Source of the DNA: Bugulina stolonifera
Lineage: Eukaryota > Bryozoa > Gymnolaemata > Cheilostomatida > Bugulidae
DNA length: 64,000 nucleotides
Direction of reading: 5' to 3'
NCBI GenBank assembly: GCA_935421135.1
Contig: OW285191.1
Location: 11,473,700 to 11,537,699 of the forward strand
Shown here: one piece after another, positions 10,362 to 22,513 of the stretch
Layout of the letters: each line of letters begins with the position of its first letter
How positions within the stretch are numbered: the stretch's first letter is position 1
Program-made: the position numbers and the translations under genes
The notes under the pieces: generated by a model
What the model was told of the DNA's origin: nothing
Database searches by the model: none
What the model saw: only the letters and a program-made list of their open reading frames with translations

Positions 10362-13300
10362 GAGCGTTGCATCCAAGAGCTAATGTGGCTAGACTGTACC
10401 TACCGAGGAATGAGGGTGGAAGAGGACTAAGATCAGCAGAAGAAACAGTGAGGACAGAGAAACATGGACTGTCAGATTACATCAGGTGTGAAGAGAAAGA
10501 ATATAATAGATTCTTGAAGAAATTGATGAAGGAGAAAACGAGAGAGAATACCAGGACAGTCAAAGAGAAACCAGCGAGAAGGAATGGAAAGAGAAGGCAC
10601 TACACGGACAGTATACGAAAATAGCAGACAAGACAGACAGAAAGAAGACATATAAGTGGATGAAAAATGGATATATGAAAAAAGAGACTGAAGGACTGAT
10701 CACAGCAGCACAAGACCAGGCATTACCAACACGATGGAGAAAAGTGAATATAAAAAGGCAATCTGGAACACCTCTGTGCAGAATGTGTAATGAAAGAAAT
10801 GAAACAGTTTTTCACATTCTAAGCGAGTGTTCTAAGATGGCTCAAACAGATTATAAAAAGAGACATTACAAGGTCGCACAATTAGTGCATTGGAATCTCT
10901 GCAGGAGATATGAACTTCCGCATGCTAAGAACTAGTATGAACATAATACAGAAAAAGTGACAGAGAATGACAAAGCAAAGATTTTGTGGGACTTCAACAT
11001 TCAGACTGATCATGCGATATAAGCCCGCAGACCAGACATCGTCGTGAAAGACAAGGATATGGACCACACGTGGATTATTGACATCGCAGTGCCTGGGGAT
11101 GCTAGAGTAGAAGAGAAGGAAAGAGAAAAAGTTGAGAAATATCAAGATTTGGCGAGAGAGTTACAGAGATTTTGGGAAACATCTGTAAATGTGATCCCTG
11201 TTGTCGTAGGAGCACTTGGAGCAGTGATGAAGTTAGAAGAATATCTGGGGATGATTGATATACAGCGGAAGGAAGTAGACAGGATTAAATTTTCTGCTCT
11301 ACTAGGAACGGCAACTATACTGAGGAAAGTGTTGGATGTCTCAGGTTAGGGGTTCTAACCAGACACCAATTCACACCAGCTGCAGAGCTGAGGAAATCAA
11401 CATAAATAATAATAATAATTATCGGCCAATCACCTGTTTGCCTATTGTTTGGAAAGTAATAGGCGTATTCGGAAACTGGTACTGGTTCATATAGCACTGG
11501 TGTAACTATCCGAATGCAGCTTGAGCGTTCAGGCGTGACTAGTGCTTGCTCTGAAGGGAAATCCCCTCGCTAAGTGAATATATTTTATATTATTATTGCC
11601 AGGCACGGCTTGCCTTGCGTTATAGCTAGCGCTATATTATTGAATTAAATATATTGTTATTGCCGCAGATTGCTATTTATAAGCTTGCACGGTGCAATAT
11701 CCAAATACGCCTAATGACCTCAATTATATTGTCTGATGAAATATACAGACATCTTGAGCACAGTAACCTGATTGGAGAAGAACAAAAAGGGTGCAGGAGA
11801 GGCTATAGAGGAACTAAAGATCACCTGATGCTCGATAAAGTGATATTGAATGACTGCAAAAGGAGGAAAACGAACCTTGCAACGGGGTGGATAGACTACC
11901 AAAAAGTGTATGACTTGATACCACATTCATGGATCATGATAACAATGAAGATGGTAGGGGTGGCTGAGAGAACGAGGAATCTGTTAAAATCTAGCATGAG
12001 TAAATGGAGGACAACTGTGGAAATTAAAGGACGGCACTTGGCAACTGTAGATATATAAAGAGGAATTCTCTAAGGAGATTCCTTATCACCACTCCTATTT
12101 GTTGTATGCCTGATCCCACTGTCTGTGTTACTCAGAGAAGTGAAGCAGGGGTACAATCTCAACAGATGTCAATCTGGTAAGATCAACCACCTGCTTTATA
12201 TGGATGATTTGAAGCTATTCGGAAAGACACAAAGTGATCTTGAATCCCTAGTGCAGACGGTTAGGATATACACAGAAGACATAAGAATGCGATTTGGATT
12301 GCAGAAATGTGCTACACTGACTATGAAGCGGGGGAAAAGGGCAGAGGATGATGGCATATGGTTACCTGATGAGCAAGTGATAAAAGACTTGGGAGAGCAT
12401 GGATACAAATATTTAGGAATACTAGAGAGCAATGATATCAAGATGAGGGAAATGAAGGATATAGTCACAAAGGAATACAAAAGAAAAATCAAACTAATAT
12501 TGGAGTCCAAGCTAAACGGAGGGAATGCGATCAAAGCCATTAACACGTGGGCGGTGGCTGTAGTCAGATATACTGGTGGAATATTAGACTGGAACAAAGA
12601 TGAGCTACAAATCATAGGCAGAAAGACAAGGAAAATAATGACAATGAATAGAGCGTTGCATCCAAGAGCAAGTGTTGCAAGACTGTACTTAGCAAGGGGT
12701 GAGGGTGGTAGAGGACTCAAATCTGTAGAAGAAACTATACGAGCCGAGGAATATGGGCTGTCAGACTACATCCTAGATTAAGAAAAAGGATACAACAAAC
12801 TATTGAAGTCACTAATGAAAGAACAAAGCAAAAATGAATATCTCACTCAAACTAGGCAAGATCATGAAAAAGAATGGGCAAAAAAAGCACTACATGGACA
12901 ATACCCCAAACTCACGGAAAGCTATGACACAAAGAAACAGTATAGATGGATGAGAAATGGATACATGAAAAAGGAGACAGAAGGACTCATAACTGCAGCA
13001 CAAGACCAAGCGTTACTTACAAGATGGAGAAAAGTCAACATCGAGAAGCAAGCAGGAACAACAAAATGTCAGATGTGCAACGAAAGAGATGAAACAATAT
13101 TCCACATTCTCAGTGAGTGCAGTAAGCTTGCCCGGTGTGAGTATCGGAAAAGACACGACAAGGTTGCACGAAACATACACTGGAACATATGTAAAAAGTT
13201 TGAACTGGCACATACAAAGAACTGGTATGATCATGTAGCAGAGAAAGTGATAGAAAACAGCAAAGCCAAAGTGCTCTAGGATTTTACAATACAGACGGAC

Positions 13301-16300
13301 CATGTTATAGAAGCAAGAAGGCTGGACATAGTGGTGGTTGATAAAGAGATGGATCATGTGTGGGTGATAGATATTGCAGTGCCTGGTGATGGCAGAGTTG
13401 GAGAGAGAGAAGAAAAGGAAAAGTGGGGAAAAGTACAAGACCTTGCGAGAGAGATAAGGAAACTGTGGAAGACTTCCGTGAATGTTATTCCTGTTGTGGT
13501 TGGAGCCCTAGGAGCAGTAGCAAATTTAGAAGAGGAGTTGTCGAAACTAGATATAGGAAGAAAGGAAATAGACAGGGCACAATTCTCTGCCCTGTTAAGA
13601 TCTGCGAGGATTCTATGGAGTGTGATGGATATTTGAGGTCAGGGGACCTGGCCGGATACCAACATCTAACCAGCTAAAGAGCTGAGAAAAGTCAACACGT
13701 AAAATTATAATAATAATAATATGCCCAGGGTGAAGTCTGGGTATCAGCCTTGGCTGTGCTTGCCTTAGATGGCTGGCGTGGTTACGGGCATTTATGTCAC
13801 TGCAGAACACCAACAAGGGCAAAATCAAATAGCTAGTCATGCCAAAAGCATTTCATATGCTAAGGCTCAAGCACATGGTCCTGAGGCGATGTGGAGAGGG
13901 GTGTCATGTGCTCTCAGTGAAGAATGCTGCTCTGTACCAAAAGGGAGGCGTTATGATCTGGGGGCACAGTAGCTTGCCTTGATTGGTTGGCTGGCATTGC
14001 GCAGTGATTCATCTTAACAGCGCAGGTACCAGCTTGGCTAGTGGGTATCGGGGAGTGCCATGGCCAACCTGCTCTTTGGAGACACCGCTTGACTGCCGTG
14101 TTCTTACCTGTATCTGTACCTGTACCTGCTTTCCTCCCACCTGGCTGGACTGCTAGGCGAGGGTTGCAGGGTAAACACCCCTACCACCTCTCTGAAGGTG
14201 TGCAATTACTCAATAATAATAAATAAATCTGCTATAATTTGACACAGATCAATCACACTGGACACTATTCTTGTCTATGTCAAGCTATTTAAATGGTCAG
14301 AAATTAGAAAATTTAATGGTATTTTACTACTTTTATAAATGGGTGAAGTTACTAACCCTCCAGATTACTGAAATGAATCGATAGAAAGAAACCAAAGCTG
14401 CTATTGGTGCCTCCCTTTTTATTATGCTTCCCACTGAAACTCACTAGTTAAGCTATTTCTCAACTCAAAGAACCAATCTAAAGAGTCTTCAGTGTCCAAG
14501 ATCATTAACTGCAATCCTTGTCCTTCACAGAGAGACTTTGCCTGGTTTCCTGTCACCATCTCATCTGGGACGAGTAGTACACACGTCTCTCTCACAGGGT
14601 TCTCAATCCAACTCTCTGGGCACAATGGTGGAACTACAACTAAACCAAAATATTTCCTTTCTCTCTCTCATTATCATATAGACTTTGCATACATACACTG
14701 GTAACTACATGTATTTCAGTCAGGAATTGATGCAGAGGAGATAATATAGAGGCTTTCATTTTGATAATAACAGACTGTAATGGTACAGGAAATTTGTATA
14801 CGACTCCAGCTACCCGGATAAACCTCATAGCACCTTAAGTGCCTAGTAGTTGCCACAGCGCTACTCAGCTAACATTCGTACGCTCATACCTAGCTGCTCG
14901 TGTACTCATACTCAACTATATTGCATGTCTAAACCATTCATTTAATGTTTACATACGTGTATCTATGCTTTTATATCCATTCTACTTAACTATATACCAT
15001 TGTACATTCATGTATGGCAATTACTGAGTCTTTTGGTACCTTTTATACCCATGTAAAGAGGCCCGACCTCTCAGAATTACTCGATATTCATTTTGTATAT
15101 GAATTGGATGATTATAAGCAACTTTTGTATAACCCAACCTATTTTGGGTCGGCCGTCGGGCTTCCAGCCGCCATGTTGTTGCGCAACTTCCGGACGACCC
15201 TACGTCGTCTTTTCCCGACACTACGTCGGGCGGATGTTCTTATACTATATAAAGGACCATGTTTTATCATTTGTTGTCTCAGTCTTTGCTTGGCTTTCAA
15301 TAAAGACACATCTATACTTGATACAGAGACTTTCACTTCCTTTTGTCAAGTCATTTGCTTAGCGAACCGCCTACTAGGTCGGATCACTCTCTTTCATAGT
15401 GTAGTCTCCAGGCTAGACTCGGGACCAGATGGGTCGTCTCTGGTAGTATTTTGACTACTGAGACCGCTCGATCTTTCATGTAATGAGAAGGCCTAGCACC
15501 ACTCATAGGCACTTCATTTTAAGGATCGGCAGTCGTCCACGGACGACCGCACGAAAAACCAGAAACCATTACAATACTACATCACTTGTAAAATACTATT
15601 TAGATGTAGTTTGCATGATACCTGTTCCAATGTACAAAAGTGAGAGGTACCAACTACATGTACAACTGCTGAAAAGGCCATTAATAATATATTTTGGCTA
15701 CTTCAATTACCATAGTAATAATTTGTATACTGTAACGTAAAACATAATAGCTAAGGCCTAGGGCTATGCACAGGCAGACTTGAGTGAATTCTATTCGTTC
15801 ATCTATTGCAGATTAAAGCAAATTTGGTGTTCGCTGCAGGTGGACGATTGAATAGCCCTACTGTCTGGATCACTCACTAGTATATACTTTAGTGTGACTC
15901 ATCACAGCATCTCCTTGATGAACTGGCTGCTGACTGGACATCAAGCATGTATGATGCATAGTGTCATATGAGAAGGCAGCACACTTGAGTTGTTGGTTAT
16001 TAATACATTGTACAGCGCATTCAATTGTTGATCTCATGCTGCTAACACTGGTGGTATTGGTAAGGTAGTAGCTACCAGACATCAGCTCAAAGGACTCGTT
16101 ACTTTCTACTCTCTACAAATATTGCACAAATATATCTACATGATAATTAATTATACACAACACAGTAAACAGAACTCCTACTCGCATGCAAATGATCACA
16201 GTTTATTTTAATGACAATATTTGTATTGCAAATTAATTTATGTTTTTGTGTGCAGTCAAGACCAGACACCAAGTAGCTTCCTAGTCAGAAATAAAATGCT

Positions 16301-17077
16301 TTTGCAAGTATAAAACCATGTCTTTTACTGATAAAATGTAATATGTACTACATGTATAACACATAGAAAAGTATGGCCTCACTCTTTATTTTTACTTCCT
16401 GGACATGGATGTTAGCTAAGATTATTTCAAAATATTTTTGATAAGTGTCAGCAAAGTAAATATAAATCATGGTCTAAGGTAGAATTCAAGGGAACAGCAA
16501 GTAATTTGAATTTACTTCATTTGACCTAATTTTCAAGTTTGTTCAGGTTCCATCAGTGTTAGTTTATTGCTTGTTGCATGCAAATGTACGTAAATCTGTG
16601 ACGGGTGTAGTATACTTCAACAAACAATATACATGCAGTAGCGTTATGTTTTACATGCGACACCACCCCCTGGGTGTTAGTATCGGATGTAAATAGATTA
16701 TAGCATATCGGTGAGTTGGTCAGCCATTCACAAATATAGCATATCACTGAGAATTGCTACAGACATGCAATGTGGTGTATAAATGTATGATTGACAAACG
16801 TAATCTTTTGGGTTAGGGATTCAGTAATCATTGTATTCGCGCAAAGATAAAATAATATACAAGCATAGAAATTATGTAATTCATGCGTATTAGTCAGAGC
16901 CAGATATAGAAGGGAACAAGGTGGGTATGGTACATCTACCCTGGTGTACCCATTATATACCCCCTACCCTCACATCTACCACAGGTAAGAATACTTCTTT
17001 GCACTTGCCTGAAAGTGAGCGACCAAGGTGAAGAATAGAATCTGAGTCCAGAGAATATGTTTCCTTACCCAAGTCAT
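9941..17077 (-). CDS. Lectin gene 5 (inverted): secreted PAN/apple + C-type lectin protein
   Basis: Minus-strand exons in order: 17077-17009, 16112-15878, 14633-14445 and 10179-9941, 732 nt in total, 243 residues. Phases 0, 1, 1 match the + strand genes and exon 1 is exactly 69 nt, coding a signal peptide (MTWVRKHILW start). Intron 1 appears to use a GC donor (CAG/GCAAGT). Exon 2 has the PAN cysteines (IECAVQC, LKC, HTC). Exons 3-4 give a CTLD with CPESWIENP, a complete EPN motif (LNEPN) and a GYACET end. It is the most divergent family member. The last intron, about 4.3 kb, holds two R4/Dong-like fragments and a MITE. A broken gene is possible, but no exon carries a stop or frameshift. Confidence 0.78.
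10328..10361. repeat. (AAT)n tract at the 5' junction of retroelement copy 1
   Basis: A run of AAT units lies immediately before the truncated 5' end of retroelement copy 1. Similar runs occur at 11403-11416, 13703-13721 and 14211-14223, so each retroelement segment is bracketed by AAT/TAA repeats. Confidence 0.85.
10362..11402 (+). pseudogene. R4/Dong-like non-LTR retrotransposon, 3' fragment (copy 1)
   Basis: Only the C-terminal part of the polyprotein remains: the thumb/linker segment, a Cys-His knuckle (CRMCNERNETVFHILSEC) and a restriction-like endonuclease segment (RRPDIVV followed by IDIAVPGD). A frameshift lies near 10610, and in-frame stops occur at about 10933 (Trp to stop) and 11022. 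It aligns with 12650-13640 of copy 2. The C-terminal endonuclease plus TAA-repeat flanks place it with the R2/R4 group, most like Dong. Confidence 0.75.
11417..13700 (+). pseudogene. R4/Dong-like non-LTR retrotransposon, 5'-truncated (copy 2)
   Basis: The frame starts at a reverse-transcriptase segment (YRPITCLP) directly after an AAT tract. It is interrupted by a small MITE (11461-11712), then continues through RT motif A (WIDYQKVYD), motif B (GDSLSPLLF), motif C (YMDD at about 12200), the Cys-His knuckle (13072-13122) and the endonuclease region (to about 13636). Stop codons at about 12055, 12070, 12779 and 13277 break it; each is explained by a C-to-T or G-to-A change. It ends in another AAT tract. 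The element is dead and lies in the last intron of lectin gene 5 in antisense orientation to it. Confidence 0.8.
11461..11712. mobile_element. 252-bp MITE inside the reverse transcriptase
   Basis: Inverted ends AGGCGTATTCGGA / TCCAAATACGCCT are flanked by AAT on both sides (11458-11460, 11713-11715). Removing the element and one AAT re-joins the RT frame, which fixes the boundaries. A 3-bp duplication fits a Harbinger-like element, although AAT is not the classical TWA target. Confidence 0.75.
13722..14210. repeat. GC-rich segment between AAT tracts, unassigned
   Basis: About 490 bp distinctly more GC-rich than its neighbours, bracketed by AAT repeats at 13703-13721 and 14211-14223. No protein domain is recognised. 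Its position suggests an insertion of the same target type, for example the 5' untranslated part or a non-autonomous relative of the R4-like element. That is inference. Confidence 0.4.
15125..15573 (+). mobile_element. Possible solo LTR or promoter-bearing insertion
   Basis: A GC-rich island in intron 2 of lectin gene 5 contains a TATATAAA-type TATA box (about 15246), then AATAAAG about 55 bp later. This order, promoter then polyadenylation signal, is typical of an LTR. The sequence runs TG...CA, but no matching flanking duplication was found, so boundaries are approximate. No open frame is convincing. Confidence 0.3.
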
Positions 17078-18026
17078 GCTGAAAGCAAACTGTATTATGG
17101 ATGTAGGCCTACATGTACTCTCGCTGACTAATGTTTGCTATCCTGTACATGGGGAATTGCAACACAATATTGATTGTGATACTCTCTTATCAATAAAGCA
17201 GTAAGTAGGTAATATGCAAGTAGCCATTTGCTGTATATAAACGAGTGAATTGAAATTTAAGTTAAATAAACAATATTAGAGAAAATTTAAAAAGGTTCAT
17301 TCGGCATGAAAAGAGATAAAGCTATAATAGCAATTATATAAATAAGTGAGTACTGCTAAGAAGCCCAACATTGGCCACCGGTGCATTGATTTTCATTATA
17401 AATATTGTTATTAACTCAGACGAAATTTTCTTTGAGATAATGGTTATGGAACAATTTTGTATTGATCAAGTTGTTAAGCATCAGGAAGTATACCCACATT
17501 CAGTGAAGTATGTTCATCATTCAGACATATGCAATGCATCATTATAATTTATCTATACCTCATTTCTGGGGCTTTATTAGTGAAGTAGGGTTTTGTATGA
17601 CAAATAGGAAGCATTGAATCAATTAATAGAGACCTATTTGGTTCAGTTATAATTTGACTACATCTACAGAATGTAAAAGAATATCCATTATGCATATTTC
17701 TATAAGGCTTTACAGAATAACTAGCTGTCATCATAAATATAGACATTTCCAAAGCAGTTTGCACTAAATTTGCAGCTGACATTTATAAGTATCTCAGCCC
17801 AGTGGCATCTATGGAATGGGCTGTTTCAATCTTTTAGCAGAGATTATTCAACTAATAATCTGACTATTTGCATAATTCAGGGTGTTATTAAATACTGCAA
17901 GCTATCATATAAGATGATCATGTACTTAATCTAGTGGTAGCTACATGTAGGTCCCTTGGTGTTAAATATCGCCTAAATGTTCTGAACTTTTCTATATTAA
18001 CCATTCACCATACACCTGTTAAGCAT

Positions 18027-18455
18027 AGGCCACACTGCAGCGAATCTTTTGCGAATAGCAAACTTTGACCAGCCGTTACTGTTACATGTTCAGAGCCCTG
18101 GATTTTTGATCAATCATGAGTTTAAAATATTATATCAAAATATTAATTTTAACTGATGAATGAAATAAATACTTCCGTTTGCAAGAATTGTACAAAACAA
18201 ATAAAAGCAAGAATAAAGTAATTACTATAATATTTTATTCAATTTCAATGATAATTTTTTATTTTTTGGAGTTCTAGTTCTGCAGTGAATTAGAAACGTG
18301 ACTGATGATAGTTTTTTTATCTCTCATTGGGTGAAGCCAAACTGTCTACAATGCAAATTCACTTACAGCTTTTGCAGTGGTGGCATGGTCAATTCGAATT
18401 TGGCATTGAGAAAAAAAATCGCTATTTGCAAAAGAATTTGTGGCAGTGTGGCCTA
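18027..18455. mobile_element. MITE with about 35-bp inverted ends
   Basis: The left end, TAGGCCACACTGCAGCGAAT followed by CTTTTGCGAATAGC, is matched by the complement of the right end (18420-18455, ending GCAGTGTGGCCTA). Flanks TAAGCA/AAGCTT suggest a degenerate 8-bp duplication, so hAT-like. No coding capacity. Confidence 0.65.
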
Positions 18456-18608
18456 AGCTTTAGGAAAGAAGTCATCTGCTAAGGTCATGTGTGATCTATG
18501 ATTAGAAGCATCACCAGCAGGTCACATTATATATACATGTAAAACATCTGGTATCTTACAGTGGCCAATAAATAGCCATGTTTGCAAACATGACCATTTA
18601 AAATTTGG

Positions 18609-18688
18609 AATGCCACAATAATACATACTGGTTCACCTAGTTTATACATGTATAAACTAGGTGCACCAGTATGTATTATTGTGGCATT
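18609..18688. repeat. 80-bp near-perfect palindrome
   Basis: Two 40-bp arms pair with a single mismatch (GGTTCACC against GGTGCACC), centred on TACATGTA, with no loop. It would extrude as a cruciform or fold as a long RNA hairpin. Confidence 0.9.
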
Positions 18689-20156
18689 AAAAAAATCTTC
18701 TACACAGTAATTCATGACAATAGTTTTAATAGTTACTTGGATACACATACTATTTACAATGTCACATCAATGAATTATCACAACGTGACGCACTTCCTCA
18801 GACATAAGCAGACAATAAAATGGTGCTAGCTATTATTTGTAACCACAAGGGATATGCCACAATTTCCTCTTTCAGCCTTGTTTATGAAGGATAAAGATAA
18901 TCATTTTGCTAAAAAATAGAACTTGTAGACATGACATTATTACTTCCTGAAGTTTTATTTCCTACCATGCATATACCATAGTATTTTGCTGTGATTATTC
19001 CAATAAGAGCTTTACTGTTTAGGAGTTGTTCCTCTGAAATAATAGGAGGCAAGAGAAGACGACTATGTATCCCTACATATTAGGTTTAAGTAATTAGAAT
19101 GAATCAGGTGCAGTCCTACATAAACACACAAGCAGAAGATTAACACCAATAAGAATTTAGAGTTTAGACGGTAGTACAACCTTAATTAAGCTAAACAAAC
19201 ACATTTGAAAAGGCTATCGTCTTTCATTACCAAGTAGGGCTATATGTTCAGTAATTGAGAGGTGTTAGCTAATGATATTAAAAAGTTCAGCCCTGTTTGT
19301 CTTTACCTGTACTACATTTATATACGCATATTATACACAAGTCATTCTATTAGATATACAATCCATGTACACATCTATTTCAGATGACTTATAAGGAAAC
19401 AGCATACTTATATCAACAAACAAGACAAACTCGATACAAACAGAAAGTGAGGATTACAACTCCTCAACAAGAAGTTCATCTGGCATCTGGCAAAGCAAGC
19501 TTCTTGCTCTAAATTGCTGCGCCTGCTTGGAGTAGAGGGATAATAACAGAAGAAGTTACGTGTAATGTCTCCACTAAGTACGCAAGACTCACTTCTGTCC
19601 TATTTAAAACAGAGCAGCCGGATTCCAGTGGGGCACGTGCTAATACACTGACAGGCTTCAGTTTAACTAGAGTATGGTGAGAAAGAGTATAAAACAGTAA
19701 TGATTCTTCTCTACAGAAGTATATTGGGCATTTGTGTAGATTATATACATTGTACATATAAGAATATCAATGCATAATATTATTAATACTGTAGGCCAAC
19801 CTTGTGTACATGTATAGCATGTCTATCAAAAATATCATAAATATGTATATGAACATGCATATTTGATCTAGAAAGTTGAAACAACATCCAATGTACAAAA
19901 TAATGTATTGAGTGATAAAATTCTCAACTCAAAAGATGCAACTAAACTCAATGAATGAACACATCACCAAGTCTAATCCCCCTGCAATCATCAAACAGCT
20001 CCATTTAGAAAAATAGTGATTTGAATAATGATTTTTTTTCACTCAAATATCTGGACACAATAAGCTATTAGTTTATTGCGTTCAGTAGAGTTAACAGTTT
20101 ACAGTGTATTCAGTCTCTATACACTATACCAAGCCATTACATCCACATACCCATAG

Positions 20157-20601
20157 CTACATACATACATACATACATACATACATACATACATACATAC
20201 ATACATACATACATACATACATACATACATACATACATACATACATACATACATACATACATACATACATACATACATACATACATACATACATACATAC
20301 ATACATACATACATACATACATACATACATACATACATACATACATACATACATACATACATACATACATACATACATACATACATACATACATACATAC
20401 ATACATACATACATACATACATACATACATACATACATACATACATACATACATACATACATACATACATACATACGTACGTACGTACGTACGTACGTAC
20501 GTACGTACGTACGTACGTACGTACGTACGTACGTACGTACGTACATACATACATACATACATACATACATACATACATACATACATACATACATACATAC
20601 A

Positions 20602-20635
<34 letters not shown>

Positions 20636-21370
20636 CATACATACATACATACATACATACATACGTACGTACGTACATACATACATACATACATACATAC
20701 ATACATAAATACATACATACGTACATACATACATACATACATACGTACATACATACGTACGTACATACGTACATACATACATACGTACGTACGTACATAC
20801 GTACGTACATACGTATGTACATACGTACATACATACGTACATACGTATATACGAACATACATACATAAATACATACGTACGTACGTACATACATACATAC
20901 GTACATACATACGTACGTACGTACATACATACATACGTACATACATACGTACATACATACATACGTACGTACATACGTACATACATACATACGTACATAC
21001 ATACATACGTACATACATACATACGTACATACATACGTACATACATACATACGTATGTACGTACATACGTACGTACATCTGTACGTACATACGTACATAC
21101 GTACGTACATGCATACATACATACGTACATACGTACATACATACATACATACGTACATACGTACATACGTACATACATACATACATACATACATACGTAC
21201 ATACATACATACATGCGTACATACATACATACGTGCATACATACATACGTGCATACATACATACATACATACATACATACATACATACATACATACATAC
21301 ATACATACATACATACATACATACATACATACATACATACATACATACGTACATACGTGCATACATACAT
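20157..21370. repeat. Expanded (ACAT/ACGT)n microsatellite, about 1.2 kb
   Basis: A long, pure ACAT run (20157-20475) is followed by ACGT and then mixed ACAT/ACGT units. Both strands are open in several frames, giving fictitious proteins of repeated YIHT or VCMY units; these are not genes. The paralogous array at 1381-1503 is ten times shorter. Confidence 0.95.
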
Positions 21371-21624
21371 ATGCACACATTGTACATGCATCTATCGATA
21401 CATGTACAATGTATGCACACCCAGGTGTATGTGCCAGTGTGTATGTATGTATGTGTAAAAGCAATCAATATTATCTACAATGTACATACATGTACATACA
21501 TGTATATACGTGTACATACATGTATGTACATATATGTACATGTATATCAATGCAACTAGATGTACATTGTACATCGGTTGGAATTCTATGACAAAAGTAT
21601 AATAATTATTCTTATTATGTGAAA

Positions 21625-21911
21625 CACTTGAAAGTAAGTCAATCTAGAACAATAATGAGTTTTTAGTTTTACACACAGAAAATCAAACTTTACAAAATCA
21701 ATAAACAATTAGTTTATTAAAACATATCACCTGTTGTAATAGTTAATCAGTCTACTGTTTGGTTGATCTCCATCCAGCACATCAGATCTAAACTGGTAGC
21801 AGAGACATCAATTAACCAAATTCTGTTACAAGATTCTTAGCTCAATAAAGAGATCCATTTGGCCTACAACCTTGTGACTGTCAATCAATTGAAAGCAGAC
21901 TCTGCTATTGG
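21625..21911 (+). promoter_or_regulatory. Conserved promoter/5' UTR block, lectin gene 2
   Basis: Counterpart of 2665-2942. It ends at the GTAAGG donor after 21911, and the partner acceptor is at 22487-22489. Confidence 0.65.
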
Positions 21912-22513
21912 GTAAGGTACAAAATGCGTGTAGATAATATTATTTTTCATATGAATGCTTAGACCGGCAAAATTACAACTTGCCTACACAGAGTGAATAT
22001 ATTGCATGTAAATTAAACTCACTGCCTAAGTTGATTGCAAGAAGTGCTTACCAACTTATATTATTTTATTTTTCGGTCAGCATTCATTCACCAATACTAT
22101 ATCCTATAGTTGGACATATTAATGTATATTTCATGCTATAAACAGCAGTATGTTTTAGTGTTGCTGGAAAACTAATGATGTTTAAACTACTTTCATTATC
22201 CTAGCAGTAATGTAAATAATGCAAATTATCATTATAGTAAAGAGCCATTGTACACTCTAACACTAATAGAACAGTGATTATCTTGCTGTCATGTGTTAGT
22301 TATTAGGATAATCACCTGTTGAAATCGAAAGCAATTTCCAGGGCTATACTCTAATTGAATCTACATGTACATTATAAGTTGTGAAGTCAGCTCTGATAAT
22401 GCATTAATAAATCTATATTTCCCTTACTCGTATGTGTACAATGGAGCTCACATATTTACAACACATTATCTATTCTCATCTCTTTATAGACTCCTGTTTC
22501 CTAGGATCCAACA

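Larger units (their letters stand above)
17936..19671. mobile_element. 1.7-kb insertion absent from the paralogous locus
   Basis: Copy 1 (about 890-900) runs continuously where this copy is split, with CTAG-like bases at both junctions. Inside are a hAT-like MITE (18027-18455) and an 80-bp near-perfect palindrome (18609-18688). No coding region is recognisable, so it may be a composite of several insertions. Confidence 0.6.

Noticed and set aside
12196..13438. Minus-strand open frames across the retroelement
   Set aside because: Antisense shadows; the RT, knuckle and endonuclease motifs are on the + strand.
20104..21591. Long open frames of repeated YIHT or VCMY units on both strands
   Set aside because: They are read-through of the ACAT/ACGT microsatellite, open in several frames at once, with no start context or domain.
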